Shown here in pieces: positions 40,106 to 47,955 of a stretch of 64,000 nt of DNA. The first letter of the stretch is position 1. Each line of letters opens with the position of its first letter. Made by a program: the position numbers and the translations under genes. This DNA is from Panacagrimonas sp. (GTDB lineage: Bacteria > Pseudomonadota > Gammaproteobacteria > Nevskiales > Nevskiaceae): positions 1-64,000 of the forward strand of contig NZ_JAJFBP010000010.1 in assembly GCF_020697055.1 (NCBI RefSeq), in the 5' to 3' direction. The notes beneath the pieces were generated by a model that saw nothing but the letters and a program-made list of their open reading frames with translations, was not told the DNA's origin and did not search any database.

Positions 40106-40960
40106 ATGACCGACTCGCTCCTCGATCGACTGTGGACGGCCGACACCGCGTTCCGCTCGGACCTCTTCGCCGGAAAGATCGCGCTGGTCTGCGGCGGCGG
40201 CAGCGGCATCGGCCGCGCATCGGCGCTGCTGTTCGCGCGACTGGGCGCAACGGTCGTCATCACCGGCCGCACGCAGGAGAAGCTGGACGCGGTGGTCGAC
40301 TACGCCCGCACCAAGGGCGTGACGATGCACGGCTTCGCCGCGCAGCTGCGCGAGCACGAGAACGTCGTGGCGCTGTTCGAGCGGATCGAAAGCGAGGTCG
40401 GCGTGATCGACCTGCTGGTGAACAGCGCCGGCGGCCAGTTCCCGCAGGAGGCGATCGACTATTCGCCCAAGGGCTGGAACGCGGTCATCAGCAACAACCT
40501 CAACTCCACGTGGTTCGTGATGCAGCGCGCCGCGCAGCGCTGGCGCGATCTGGGCAGGCAGGGCGGCTCGATCGTCAACGTGATCGTCGTGCTCGAGCGC
40601 GGCATGCCGGGCGTGGCGCACACGCAGGCCGCGCGTGCCGGCATCGTCGGCGCGATGCGCACGGTCGCGGTCGAATGGGCGCCGCTGGGAATCCGCGTGA
40701 ATTGCGTCGCGCCCGGCCTGACCGCGAGCGAAGGTCTGGACGTCTATCCGGCCGAGGCGGTGGCCGAATTCCCTCGCGCCAATCCCTTCAAACGGCCGGG
40801 CAGCACGATGGAGATCGCCGAGACCTGCGTGTTCCTGTCGTCGCCGACGGCGAGCTTCGTCACCGGCGAGGTCCTGACCGTGGACGGTGGCGGCAAGCTG
40901 TGGGGCGAGCTGTGGCTCGCAGGTCGGCCCGAGTGGTACCGCGTGCCGGGAAACGGATAG
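40106..40960 (+). CDS. SDR-family reductase, dienoyl-CoA reductase-like, lacking the YxxxK pair
   Basis: 284 residues. NAD(P)-binding motif VCGGGSGIGRA (about 28-38), the NSAG motif (LVNSAGGQ) and the C-terminal GEVLTVDGGGKLWGE are clear. The catalytic Tyr-x3-Lys normally near 170 is TQAAR here (AHTQAARAGIVGAM). This pattern is seen in some 2,4-dienoyl-CoA reductase-like SDRs that do not use Tyr. The order after an isovaleryl-CoA dehydrogenase-like gene suggests a linked acyl-CoA pathway, but the two are separated by a 147-bp repeat-filled gap. Confidence 0.85.
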   Translation: MTDSLLDRLWTADTAFRSDLFAGKIALVCGGGSGIGRASALLFARLGATVVITGRTQEKLDAVVDYARTKGVTMHGFAAQLREHENVVALFERIESEVGVIDLLVNSAGGQFPQEAIDYSPKGWNAVISNNLNSTWFVMQRAAQRWRDLGRQGGSIVNVIVVLERGMPGVAHTQAARAGIVGAMRTVAVEWAPLGIRVNCVAPGLTASEGLDVYPAEAVAEFPRANPFKRPGSTMEIAETCVFLSSPTASFVTGEVLTVDGGGKLWGELWLAGRPEWYRVPGNG

Positions 40961-40978
40961 CGAAGGCGCTGCGCTGCG

Positions 40979-41374
40979 TCAGCGCGTGAACGGCGGCACC
41001 GTGTCGATCTCGTAGTCGCGACGGCCCTTGCCGCTGGCGTTGGGCTGGTCGTTGCGCGTGCGCACCGAAGGCAGCAGTTCCTCGCGCAGGTACTTGCGCC
41101 AGTAATCCGCGCCGCCGGCCAGGATGTTCTTGGCCTTGGTCTCGCCCCTGGCGGTCAGCGCCACCGACGTCTCGCCGTCCTTCTGCGTCTCCAATTCGAT
41201 CAGCTCGTCCGAGCACAGATGCGCCAGGCCGGCGACCAGGTCCGAACGGCGCAGCCGCGTTTCGCCCCAGAACTGCTCGAGGCGCGACAGCCACATGACA
41301 TCGCCCTCGACCAGCCCCTTGCGGGCAAACAGCTCCAGCACCGTGTTCTGGATGTCGAGTTCCGTGATCTCCAT
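40979..41374 (-). CDS. Hypothetical protein, possible winged-helix
   Basis: 131 residues from an ATG at 41374, with AGAGGA directly before it; a longer start at 41428 lacks support. The middle part (SRLEQFWGETRLRRSDLVAGLAHLCSDELIELE, in short helices followed by a beta-hairpin with TSVALTARGETKAKNIL) resembles a winged-helix fold. The C-terminal quarter is polar and Arg/Lys-rich. I do not recognise a family. It is convergent with the SDR gene. Confidence 0.6.
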   Translation of the reverse strand: MEITELDIQNTVLELFARKGLVEGDVMWLSRLEQFWGETRLRRSDLVAGLAHLCSDELIELETQKDGETSVALTARGETKAKNILAGGADYWRKYLREELLPSVRTRNDQPNASGKGRRDYEIDTVPPFTR

Positions 41375-41550
41375 TCCTCTCGCCCTTGCCGTACTGCTTC
41401 TTCGACGACCTGCGATCGCACGCCGCAATGGGCCCTACAGTAAGGCCTCGCACCCGTGCTTGCACGCGGCGCCGCGCGCTGAAATGTCCCGAGGCAGCAC
41501 CCCGCTGGAAAATGGCAAGCTCGGCCAAGGACCGGGGAGCGCTTCGAACA

Positions 41551-42057
41551 ATGGACGCGTCGGCGATCGGCTTCATCATCATCCTGTTCTTCTACTTCAC
41601 GGTGGGACTCGGCGGCGCCGTCGGCTGCATCGCGATCACCCGCACGTATCTGCGACCGCGCTGGGAGCAGGTCTTCTACGCGACGTTCCTGATCGTCATC
41701 GCGCTCGCCTACCTCGCGTTCACCGCCTACTTCGGCGCCGACGGCGCCTGGCCGCTGGAGACCCGGGCGGTCATCGCGTTCTCGGTGCTGGCGCTGGTCG
41801 GCATGCGGGTGCCGCTGGCGCTGGTCGTCGCCTACCCGCTGCATGGGATCTGGGACGTGCTGCACGAGCTGCAGTTGCACGGTGGCTACGCGTCGTTCGA
41901 TGCCGGCGCCTCGACGCCGACACCGCTGGCCTACGGCGCGCTGTGCGCGGCCTTCGACTTCGCGATGGCCGGATACTTCCTGACGCGGCGCAAGGTCTGG
42001 CGCGACGCCTGGCAATCGGGTGCGGCCACGACACCGATGCCGCAACGCGTGCACTGA
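41551..42057 (+). CDS. Small integral membrane protein, unknown
   Basis: 168 residues from the ATG at 41551, with a GGGGAG about 11 bases upstream. Four predicted membrane helices: about 4-27, 43-62, 75-100 and 128-146. No known domain is recognised. It is divergent from the possible winged-helix gene. Confidence 0.65.
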   Translation: MDASAIGFIIILFFYFTVGLGGAVGCIAITRTYLRPRWEQVFYATFLIVIALAYLAFTAYFGADGAWPLETRAVIAFSVLALVGMRVPLALVVAYPLHGIWDVLHELQLHGGYASFDAGASTPTPLAYGALCAAFDFAMAGYFLTRRKVWRDAWQSGAATTPMPQRVH

Positions 42058-42090
42058 GATCCACGCCGCGCGTGAAGGACCCACGCGCGC

Positions 42091-42156
42091 GCCACCGAAA
42101 TTGCACCGCAGTTCCCTGCCGGCTCCACCGACGACGGGCCGGATCGGCCGAGGATG
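42091..42156 (+). promoter_or_regulatory. Leader motif copy 1 upstream of the M23 gene
   Basis: GCCACCGAAATTGCACCGC (42091-42109) recurs, with one mismatch, at 42741-42759 upstream of the next gene. In both places a CCGARGATG word follows 57 bases later. It starts 99 bp before the M23 start. A shared regulatory leader or an eroded duplication is possible. Confidence 0.5.
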
Positions 42157-42189
42157 TGGACTCACCTCCTGCGGAAGGGTCCTCGACCG

Positions 42190-42729
42190 ATGCGATTGGC
42201 CACCGCTTTACGACGCGCGCTGCGCTGGACGCTGCTGCTTCCGGCAAGCCTTTTCCTGCTGCTCCTGCTGGTCCCGGACCGCGCCGCGCCGCTGGTGCCC
42301 GTCGATCGGGCGACGTCGCGCGACTGGAACGCGAAGTCCTTCTGGTTCGAGCCCTGGGGCCGCTCGGGCGTGCACAAGGGCATCGACATCTTCGCGCCGA
42401 GGGGCCGCGCGGTGCGTTCGTCCACGCACGGCCTCGTGATCTTCACCGGCTCGTTGCGACTCGGCGGCAACAGCGTGGCCGTGCTCGGCCCGCGCGGGCG
42501 CATTCACTACTACGCGCACCTCGACCAGGTGACGACGCACGCACTGCGACCCATCGCTGCCGGCAGCACGATCGGGACGGTCGGCAACAGCGGCAACGCG
42601 GCCGGCAAGCCGCCGCACCTGCACTACGCGGTGCTCTCGCTGCTGCCCTGTCCATGGCGCGCGAAGAGCGGCACGCAGGGCTGGAAGCGGATCTTCTACC
42701 TGGACCCCGGCGCGTTGCTGCCGCACTGA
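42190..42729 (+). CDS. M23-family peptidoglycan metalloendopeptidase
   Basis: 179 residues. An N-terminal membrane anchor or uncleaved signal (about 10-29) leads to a LytM/M23 domain. The zinc ligands are His and Asp in HKGIDIFA (about 61-65) and the last His in HLHYA (about 149-151), with YAHLDQV between. These enzymes cut peptide crosslinks in the cell wall. The short N-terminal part means the protein is close to the minimal catalytic domain. Confidence 0.88.
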   Translation: MRLATALRRALRWTLLLPASLFLLLLLVPDRAAPLVPVDRATSRDWNAKSFWFEPWGRSGVHKGIDIFAPRGRAVRSSTHGLVIFTGSLRLGGNSVAVLGPRGRIHYYAHLDQVTTHALRPIAAGSTIGTVGNSGNAAGKPPHLHYAVLSLLPCPWRAKSGTQGWKRIFYLDPGALLPH

Positions 42730-42740
42730 GCGGTCCGTCC

Positions 42741-42806
42741 GCCATCGAAATTGCACCGCGCTTCCGCGTCGGCGACACCTGGAGCATTCCGGTCGCACCG
42801 AAGATG
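42741..42806 (+). promoter_or_regulatory. Leader motif copy 2 upstream of the Cys-lipoprotein gene
   Basis: GCCATCGAAATTGCACCGC (42741-42759) with CCGAAGATG 57 bases later, matching the copy at 42091. It starts 104 bp before the lipoprotein start at 42845. Confidence 0.5.
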
Positions 42807-42844
42807 AGCCGGCACTTCCGCCCACTCGATGCCGGACCCGCTCC

Positions 42845-43645
42845 ATGCGCCCGATCGCCCGCCGCCTCATTTGCTCCACCGTGACGCTTTTCCTCTGCCT
42901 GATCGCCTCAGGCTGTGCTTCCTACCGCACGCCCGGCGCCGGCGTCGATCTGGCCGGGATCTCCGGCGACGACGCGCAGGACATCGGCGAGCTGATGCGG
43001 CGCGAGCCGGCATCCCCGTTTCCGGCGCGCATGGCGCTGGTGCGCGCACAGTCGCCGGGCTACGCCACGCGCGGCGGCGCCAGCTGTCACGGCGAAGGTC
43101 AGTTCTGCGTCGTGACGTCGCGCGACGTCGAGCGCGAAGCGGACTTCCGGCGTCTGGGCCAGCTGCCGCTGATGGCCGCGGTCGCACCGGTCGGCCGGCT
43201 GATCCTGCCGCGTCGCCTGGACACCGTGCGCGACGTCCGCATCGCCGCTGCGGCCCTCAAAGCGGACCTGGTGATGGTGTATTCGCTGGACACCCGCTTC
43301 GAGGTCGACAGCACCCCGATCGGCCCGCTTGCGCTGATCTCGCTGGGCCTGCTGCCGAACAAGCAGGCGCAGGTCCTCACGACCGCGTCGGGCGCACTGT
43401 TCGACGTGCGCAGCGGCTTCGTCTACGGCACCGTCGAGTGGACCGCGCGCGAATCGCAGCGCGCCACGTTCTGGTCGACCGAGGACGCGATCGATTCGGC
43501 GCGACGCAAGGCCGAGACCGATGCGTTCCAGGGCCTCGTCGACCAGTTCGAGGACCTGTGGATCGAGATCGTCAGCGACGAGACCGACGCGACGCGGCCC
43601 GCACCGCCGTCGCGTCGCACGGCGCTGCGCCAGTGGCCGGTGTGA
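42845..43645 (+). CDS. Lipoprotein of unknown function
   Basis: 266 residues. The lipoprotein signal ends ASGC (Cys24). The mature region shows a beta-alpha pattern with AVAPVGRLILPRR and AAALKADLVMVYSLDTRF, reminiscent of periplasmic proteins that bind small ligands or partner proteins, but I cannot assign a family. A Cys pair (SCHGEGQFC) near 80-88 could form a disulfide. The gene is preceded by the leader motif also found before the M23 gene. Confidence 0.7.
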   Translation: MRPIARRLICSTVTLFLCLIASGCASYRTPGAGVDLAGISGDDAQDIGELMRREPASPFPARMALVRAQSPGYATRGGASCHGEGQFCVVTSRDVEREADFRRLGQLPLMAAVAPVGRLILPRRLDTVRDVRIAAAALKADLVMVYSLDTRFEVDSTPIGPLALISLGLLPNKQAQVLTTASGALFDVRSGFVYGTVEWTARESQRATFWSTEDAIDSARRKAETDAFQGLVDQFEDLWIEIVSDETDATRPAPPSRRTALRQWPV

Positions 43646-43733
43646 TCGGGGTCACGCGACCGCGTTGACGGGCCCGACCACCTCCCCGACTGTGTGGCGT
43701 CGTCGCATCGAAAACGTCGAGGAGAAACGCACC

Positions 43734-44045
43734 ATGGGTCTGGCCGAGCGACGCAAGATCAAGGAACTGCAGGACACCACGTTCGTCGAGCGGGTCAAGG
43801 AGATCGAGGAGATCTGCGGCAGGGGGATTCCCTACGAGGTCGACTGGGACAGCCTCGCCGACGATGCCGAAGGCCTGAACTTCATCGACAACCTGTCGTG
43901 CCACCGACTCAACATGGCCTTGCGCACGATCTGTGTCGACGACATGGGCAAGGAAGCGGTGCGCGACGGTCTGAATCTCATCAAGCTGAAGAACGTCAAG
44001 AACAAGGCCGACATGAAGATCGCGTTCGACGGCGGCGTGCTGTAG
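43734..44045 (+). CDS. Small conserved-looking cytosolic protein (possibly truncated by TAG)
   Basis: 103 residues from the ATG at 43734, with GAGGAG about 12 bases upstream. It is helical and charged (GLAERRKIKELQDTTFVERV) and has no membrane segment. The frame stops at a TAG at 44043-44045, but the very next codons run open for 26 more residues (MHCAYALRTDGMYSDAQIRD and MSKL) to a TGA at 44124-44126, with the same codon style. A natural protein ending there would be 130 residues. Function unknown. Confidence 0.65.
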   Translation: MGLAERRKIKELQDTTFVERVKEIEEICGRGIPYEVDWDSLADDAEGLNFIDNLSCHRLNMALRTICVDDMGKEAVRDGLNLIKLKNVKNKADMKIAFDGGVL

Positions 44046-44133
44046 ATGCACTGCGCCTACGCGCTGCGCACCGACGGCATGTACAGCGACGCGCAGATCC
44101 GCGACGTGCTGATGTCCAAGCTCTGAGGCCCGC

Positions 44134-44412
44134 TCAGCGACGCTTGCGGCGCGCGCGCGCTGCGGCGCGCGGTGCGGCGCGCGGTTTGGAGACGGTCGAC
44201 CGGTCGCCCACCGGGGCGGTGAGCGAAGCGTTGAGCGCTGCGGTCAATGCGGCCTCGCCGCTGACCAGATCCTTCCACCGGATCTCGAGCCCGAGCCGTC
44301 GGCCTTTCTCGCTGAGCTTGAAGCCGTCGTCGTCGAGCGTGAGCGTGTAGAGCTGGCCGTCGATGCGCAGCGCCCGGCGCAGCGTCCGCTCGCCGAGTGC
44401 CGTCGTGGCCAC
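44134..44412 (-). CDS. Small basic hypothetical protein
   Basis: 92 residues. The first half looks like a small beta-rich domain (IDGQLYTLTLDDDGFKLSEK, LGLEIRWKDLVSG), and the C-terminal 30 residues are Ala/Arg/Pro-rich and very basic, as in nucleic-acid contacting tails. No family recognised. It lies just downstream of the DJ-1/PfpI gene on the same strand. Confidence 0.6.
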   Translation of the reverse strand: MATTALGERTLRRALRIDGQLYTLTLDDDGFKLSEKGRRLGLEIRWKDLVSGEAALTAALNASLTAPVGDRSTVSKPRAAPRAAARARRKRR

Positions 44413-44424
44413 GCGTGGATCGCG

Positions 44425-45204
44425 CTAGTACCCGGGCCAGACCGTCGGCTGCGTGCCGCGCGGATCGGCCGCGCGCGTCGCACTGTGCTCGGTGATCTCT
44501 GCGAAGCCGTCCCGCAGACCCAACGCGTCGAACAGTTCGATGTTGCGCTGCAGGCCTTCCAGGAACTCGTGCGCCACGCCTGCGCTCGACGCCGGGTTCT
44601 GTCCGGTGATCAGGTTGCCGTCGCGGATCACGTGCGAGGTCATCGGCAGCAGCGCGCTGTCGTACCGCGCGCCGCGCTTCTTGAGTTCGTCCTCGAGCAG
44701 GAACGGCACTTTGGCGTGCATGCCCGCGAGGCGCTCCTCGAGGTTGCTGAAACCGGTCAGCCGACGGTCGCGAACCAGGTAGTGGCCGTCGGATCCGCGC
44801 ACTTCGAGCAGCGCCGCCGGCCCGTGGCACACCGCGCCGATGAATTTGCCGTCCTCCTCGAAGCCCGCGATCAGCCGGTGCAGATCGCAATCGTGCACGA
44901 GGTCGACGACCGGGCCGTGGCCGCCCGGAATGAACAGGCCATCGAAGAAACTGTCGTCGATACCGGCCAGCGTGTGGCTCGACTGCAGCGCGCGCAGCGC
45001 GCCGAAATACCGGATCCGGTCACGATCGTCCGGCTCGGTCCGGGGATCGAGCGGCACCGCGCCGCCCAACGGCGAGGCCACGGTGACGTGCGCACCGTGG
45101 GCGATGAAGTGGTCGTACGGAACCGCGAATTCCTCCAGCCAAAGACCGGTGGGGTGGTTCGGCGGCAGCATCGACGCGCTGGTGGTCACGATCAGGATGT
45201 GCAT
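44425..45204 (-). CDS. DJ-1/PfpI-family protein (Hsp31-like glutamine-amidotransferase fold)
   Basis: 259 residues. A class I glutamine-amidotransferase-like fold with the nucleophile elbow AVCHGPAAL (Cys126) and the GGHGPVVDL motif upstream. The size and MHILIVTTSASML start resemble Hsp31-like proteins, which act as chaperones, glyoxalase III or deglycases; the exact activity cannot be told. It is encoded in the same direction as the nitrile hydratase genes, 52 bp after the small unknown gene there. Confidence 0.87.
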   Translation of the reverse strand: MHILIVTTSASMLPPNHPTGLWLEEFAVPYDHFIAHGAHVTVASPLGGAVPLDPRTEPDDRDRIRYFGALRALQSSHTLAGIDDSFFDGLFIPGGHGPVVDLVHDCDLHRLIAGFEEDGKFIGAVCHGPAALLEVRGSDGHYLVRDRRLTGFSNLEERLAGMHAKVPFLLEDELKKRGARYDSALLPMTSHVIRDGNLITGQNPASSAGVAHEFLEGLQRNIELFDALGLRDGFAEITEHSATRAADPRGTQPTVWPGY

Positions 45205-45256
45205 GGCAGGTTCCTCCTTGGAGGAACCGCCAGCAGGCCGCGTGCCTGCCCCGCGA

Positions 45257-45850
45257 TCAGCCGTGGATGAAGGCCTTGGCGCTGCGATCGCGCGGATCGG
45301 CGTCGGTCAGCTGCAGGTAGCGCGCACGCAGGCGGTCCCACAGCAGCAGGCGATTCCAGTCGGGCGTATGCAGGATCCCGTGATCCGACAGGAAGGGGTT
45401 GGGCAGCATCACGGTGATCTGCTGCTCGCCGGCGCCGTTGAACAGCCGCAGGCCCCAGGACACCGGTGCCCCTTCGGCGACGATGCGATACAGCTCGGCG
45501 CGCGCGGTGCGGCGATGCAGCGCCAGGCCTGGCGCCACCGGATGGCCCGGGGTTCCGCGGTGCGGACCGATGCACAGGTGGAAATGCCAGGCACCGAAGT
45601 CGACGGTCAGATACCCGTCGAGCATCGAGATGTGGTGCGGCGCGTTGGGCGCCGCGACCTCGAACACCGCGCCCTGGATCAGCGTGCCGAAGCGCACGTG
45701 CTGCCAGTGCTCGGTGAAGATCTCGGTGAACAGCGCGAGCAGGTCGCCCTCTTCGGTCGAGAGCGGAAAGATCTCGAGAAGCCCCATGCCCTCTTCTTCG
45801 ACCACGCGCATCTTCGTCGTCGGTGCCGGCGGCGAGATCGGCGCGTTCAT
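45257..45850 (-). CDS. Uncharacterised protein of nitrile hydratase loci
   Basis: 197 residues from the ATG at 45850, overlapping the preceding reading frame's stop by 2 bp. A His-rich beta stretch (LTVDFGAWHFHLCIGPHRGTP) suggests metal binding. I recall proteins of this type, possibly the group labelled DUF7676, beside nitrile hydratases, but the name is tentative. The overlap with the accessory gene ties it to the nitrile hydratase operon. A part in metal delivery or substrate handling is only a guess. Confidence 0.6.
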   Translation of the reverse strand: MNAPISPPAPTTKMRVVEEEGMGLLEIFPLSTEEGDLLALFTEIFTEHWQHVRFGTLIQGAVFEVAAPNAPHHISMLDGYLTVDFGAWHFHLCIGPHRGTPGHPVAPGLALHRRTARAELYRIVAEGAPVSWGLRLFNGAGEQQITVMLPNPFLSDHGILHTPDWNRLLLWDRLRARYLQLTDADPRDRSAKAFIHG

Positions 45851-46204
45851 GCGACGGCCACCGGGTCGCGCCGCGCGACGTGGTCGTGCCCGCTCGGCCA
45901 GTTCGCGAGTAGTTCCTCGCGCCGGGCGCGCAGGCGCGATTCACCGGCGATGCCCTTGTGCTCGAGCAGGTGCTCCAGCGCGGTCAGCCAGTGGCGGTAG
46001 TAGTCGATGGCGGCGCTTCACCGCGGCGATCTCGGCCGACAACGCATCGGCCCACTCGGTCCAGGTGAACACGCCCTCGCGGTGCAGCTGCACCACGAGC
46101 GCGAACGCCTGCGCCTCCCAGGGCTCGCGGAACACGGGGCCTTCGAGATCGCGCGGAATCGAATCCACGGGCGGAACGTCGACGATCGTCGCGGGCGCAC
46201 TCAT
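45847..46204 (-). pseudogene. Nitrile hydratase accessory (activator) gene with a frameshift
   Basis: The N-terminal part, from the ATG at 46204, is clear accessory-protein sequence: PRDLEGPVFREPWEAQAFAL and FTWTEWADALSAEIAA. After AVK the frame runs into Arg-rich sequence and stops at 45941. One base over, the expected continuation appears: IDYYRHWLTALEHLLEHKG, then ARREELLANWPSGHDH and a TGA overlapping the next start. Together they make a normal-length activator of about 115 residues. The shift lies near 46009-46018, within GCGCCGCC. Either a real mutation or a sequencing error; without the protein, cobalt insertion into the enzyme might fail. Confidence 0.8.
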
Positions 46205-46845
46205 CGGCGCACGAGCCTCGCCTTCTTCGCGACCTTCTTCGCGCGGCCGGGCTTGGCCGCGACCTTGCGCGCCTTGGCCGGCGCGGCCTTCTTCTTGTTC
46301 TTCGATGCCTTCTTGGGCTTGCGCGCGCCCGAGGCCGCCTTAGGCCCTTCGGATTTCTTCAGGCGCACGCCGGGTCGGCGCGCCTTGCGCGCCTTGCTCC
46401 GGCCGCTGCGCGCGGGCCGCGCCGACCGGCGCGAGCGTCCGTGCGGACGCTCGGTCGCGGCACCCGGCTCCTGCGCAGGAGCGGCGGCGGCGGCCGGATC
46501 CAGGTCCATGTATTCGTCGAACAGGTCGATGTGGATCGAATCCAGCGGCGAGGCCTGCTCGCCCCAGAGCTCGCGCGCCATGAAGCGCACGCTGTAGACG
46601 TGCTGCGGAATGTGGCCCAGGCCGCCGGCCGCGGCGTCCGGGAACGCAAACACGCCGTGATCGAGATGGACCACGCCGCGCCGGCTCTTGATGTAGCGCG
46701 GCACGCGGGTGTGTCCGACCGGATTGACGTTGCGCGCGATCACCGCGTCGCCGACGCGAAAGCGCGGCGGCACCTTGTCGGGCAGGCGCGCGCTGGCGCC
46801 GACGGCGAGCAGGCCCGGAACCATTTCCTTGGGAAGGGCGGGCAT
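46201..46845 (-). CDS. Nitrile hydratase beta subunit, C-terminal half, with long basic tail
   Basis: 214 residues. Residues about 1-117 match the C-terminal SH3-like domain of the nitrile hydratase beta subunit: FRVGDAVIARNVNPVGHTRVPRY, GVVHLDHGVFAFPDAAA and QHVYSVRFMARELWG. The N-terminal half is a separate gene directly upstream. The last 97 residues are unusual: a histone H1-like, Lys/Arg/Ala/Pro-rich tail (KKASKNKKKAAPAKARKVAA) with no aromatic residues, absent from normal beta subunits. The stop overlaps the accessory gene start by 2 bp. Confidence 0.88.
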   Translation of the reverse strand: MPALPKEMVPGLLAVGASARLPDKVPPRFRVGDAVIARNVNPVGHTRVPRYIKSRRGVVHLDHGVFAFPDAAAGGLGHIPQHVYSVRFMARELWGEQASPLDSIHIDLFDEYMDLDPAAAAAPAQEPGAATERPHGRSRRSARPARSGRSKARKARRPGVRLKKSEGPKAASGARKPKKASKNKKKAAPAKARKVAAKPGRAKKVAKKARLVRR

Positions 46846-46846
46846 G

Positions 46847-47158
46847 TCAGGCGCTCCCCTGCGCGGCGAACTCGCGCATGCGCTGCTCGATCTGCGCGTG
46901 GGTCAACGTGCCGTTGCGCACCAGCAGATCCTGCATCGCGTGCAGCCAGTGCTCGTAATAGGAGGTCTGGAAGTACGCCGGTCCCATGTGCTCGATCGAG
47001 TGGCGGAACTCGTCGAGGTTGTAGTGACCGCCGGCGAAGCAGCCGAAGAACAGTCCGAACACGCGTTCCTCCCACTTTTCGTGGAAATAGGGCTCGTTGT
47101 CCTCGCGCTTGATCGGCCCGAAGCCGTGCATGCCGCCGACGTCGTGACAGCCGTTCAT
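46847..47158 (-). CDS. Nitrile hydratase beta subunit, N-terminal half
   Basis: 103 residues from the ATG at 47158, which overlaps the alpha-subunit stop. [16 protein letters not shown] and [14 protein letters not shown] are the start of nitrile hydratase beta subunits, and [14 protein letters not shown] belongs to its helical domain. The polypeptide ends where a normal beta subunit would continue; the rest is the next gene, 1 base downstream. Division of beta into two chains recalls three-subunit relatives such as thiocyanate hydrolase and toyocamycin nitrile hydratase. Confidence 0.9.
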   Translation of the reverse strand: MNGCHDVGGMHGFGPIKREDNEPYFHEKWEERVFGLFFGCFAGGHYNLDEFRHSIEHMGPAYFQTSYYEHWLHAMQDLLVRNGTLTHAQIEQRMREFAAQGSA

Positions 47159-47802
47159 GGCGCGCTCCCGATCGGTACCCGCGGTTGCCCGACGCCGATC
47201 ATCGAATCGCGCGTGACCAGCTCGGCGAGCTGTTCCTCGTTGAGATGCTCGGTGCCGGCGGGCCGCATCGGCAGGACCATGTAGCGCAGCTCGGCATTGC
47301 TGTCCCAGACGCGCACCTCGGTGCTCGCGCTCACCTCGACGCCGAACTCCTCGAGCACGCCGCGCGGATCGATCACCGCGCGCGAGCGATAGGGCGCGGA
47401 CTTGTACCAGACCGGCGGCAGGCCCAGCGTCGGCCAGGGATAGCACGAGCACAGCGTGCACACGACCATGTTGTGCACCTTGGGCGTGTTCTCGACCACC
47501 ACCATGTCCTCACCCTGCACACCGCTGTAGCCGAGCTCGGCGATGGCGGCGGTGCTGTTCTCCAGCAGGCGCTTGCGATAGGCCGGGTCGGTCCACGCCT
47601 TGGCCACCACCTTGGCGCCGTTGCGTGGTCCGACCTTGGACTCGTAGGTCTGGACGATCAGGTCCAGCGCCTCCGGCACGATCAGACCCTTTTCGGTGAG
47701 CAGCGATTCGATCGCCTTGACCCGCAGCGCCGTGTCGGACGGCGGCCGGTTGTGATGATCGTGATCGTGATCGTCGTCGTGATCGTGTCCGTCATGCGGC
47801 AT
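47155..47802 (-). CDS. Nitrile hydratase alpha subunit, cobalt type
   Basis: 215 residues from the ATG at 47802. The metal-binding claw reads [10 protein letters not shown] (Cys115, Cys118, Cys120); Thr after the first Cys marks the cobalt type, Ser the iron type. Family blocks [12 protein letters not shown] and [14 protein letters not shown] are present. The start is a His/Asp-rich run ([15 protein letters not shown]), likely to help metal loading. The enzyme hydrates nitriles to amides in the cytosol. Gene order alpha, beta-N, beta-C, accessory is read leftward, with a 153-bp gap to the divergent amidase. Confidence 0.94.
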   Translation of the reverse strand: MPHDGHDHDDDHDHDHHNRPPSDTALRVKAIESLLTEKGLIVPEALDLIVQTYESKVGPRNGAKVVAKAWTDPAYRKRLLENSTAAIAELGYSGVQGEDMVVVENTPKVHNMVVCTLCSCYPWPTLGLPPVWYKSAPYRSRAVIDPRGVLEEFGVEVSASTEVRVWDSNAELRYMVLPMRPAGTEHLNEEQLAELVTRDSMIGVGQPRVPIGSAP

Positions 47803-47955
47803 GACGCGGTCCCCTGCGGAGTTCGGGCCAAGGTAGCCAGCGGCTCGCACGAGCGTCAATCGAGGGGGATTGCCCGGATTGCGTGGGCAGGCCTCGGCCG
47901 GGTATTCCCAAGGGCCTGGGGGAAGAATCCAAACGAACGACGAGGGAGCACCCGC
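47803..47955. promoter_or_regulatory. Divergent control region, nitrile hydratase / amidase
   Basis: 153 bp between outward-facing catabolic genes, so it must hold both promoters. No clear -35/-10 pair or known operator stands out. GAGGGAG (47942-47948) is a good ribosome site for the amidase. Confidence 0.45.

Noticed and set aside
46201..46500. The basic tail of the nitrile hydratase beta C-terminal chain taken as a misread frame
   Set aside because: The frame is continuous from the well-conserved SH3-like part to a stop that overlaps the next start, and the Lys codons are mostly AAG in a GC-rich context; it seems a real extension.
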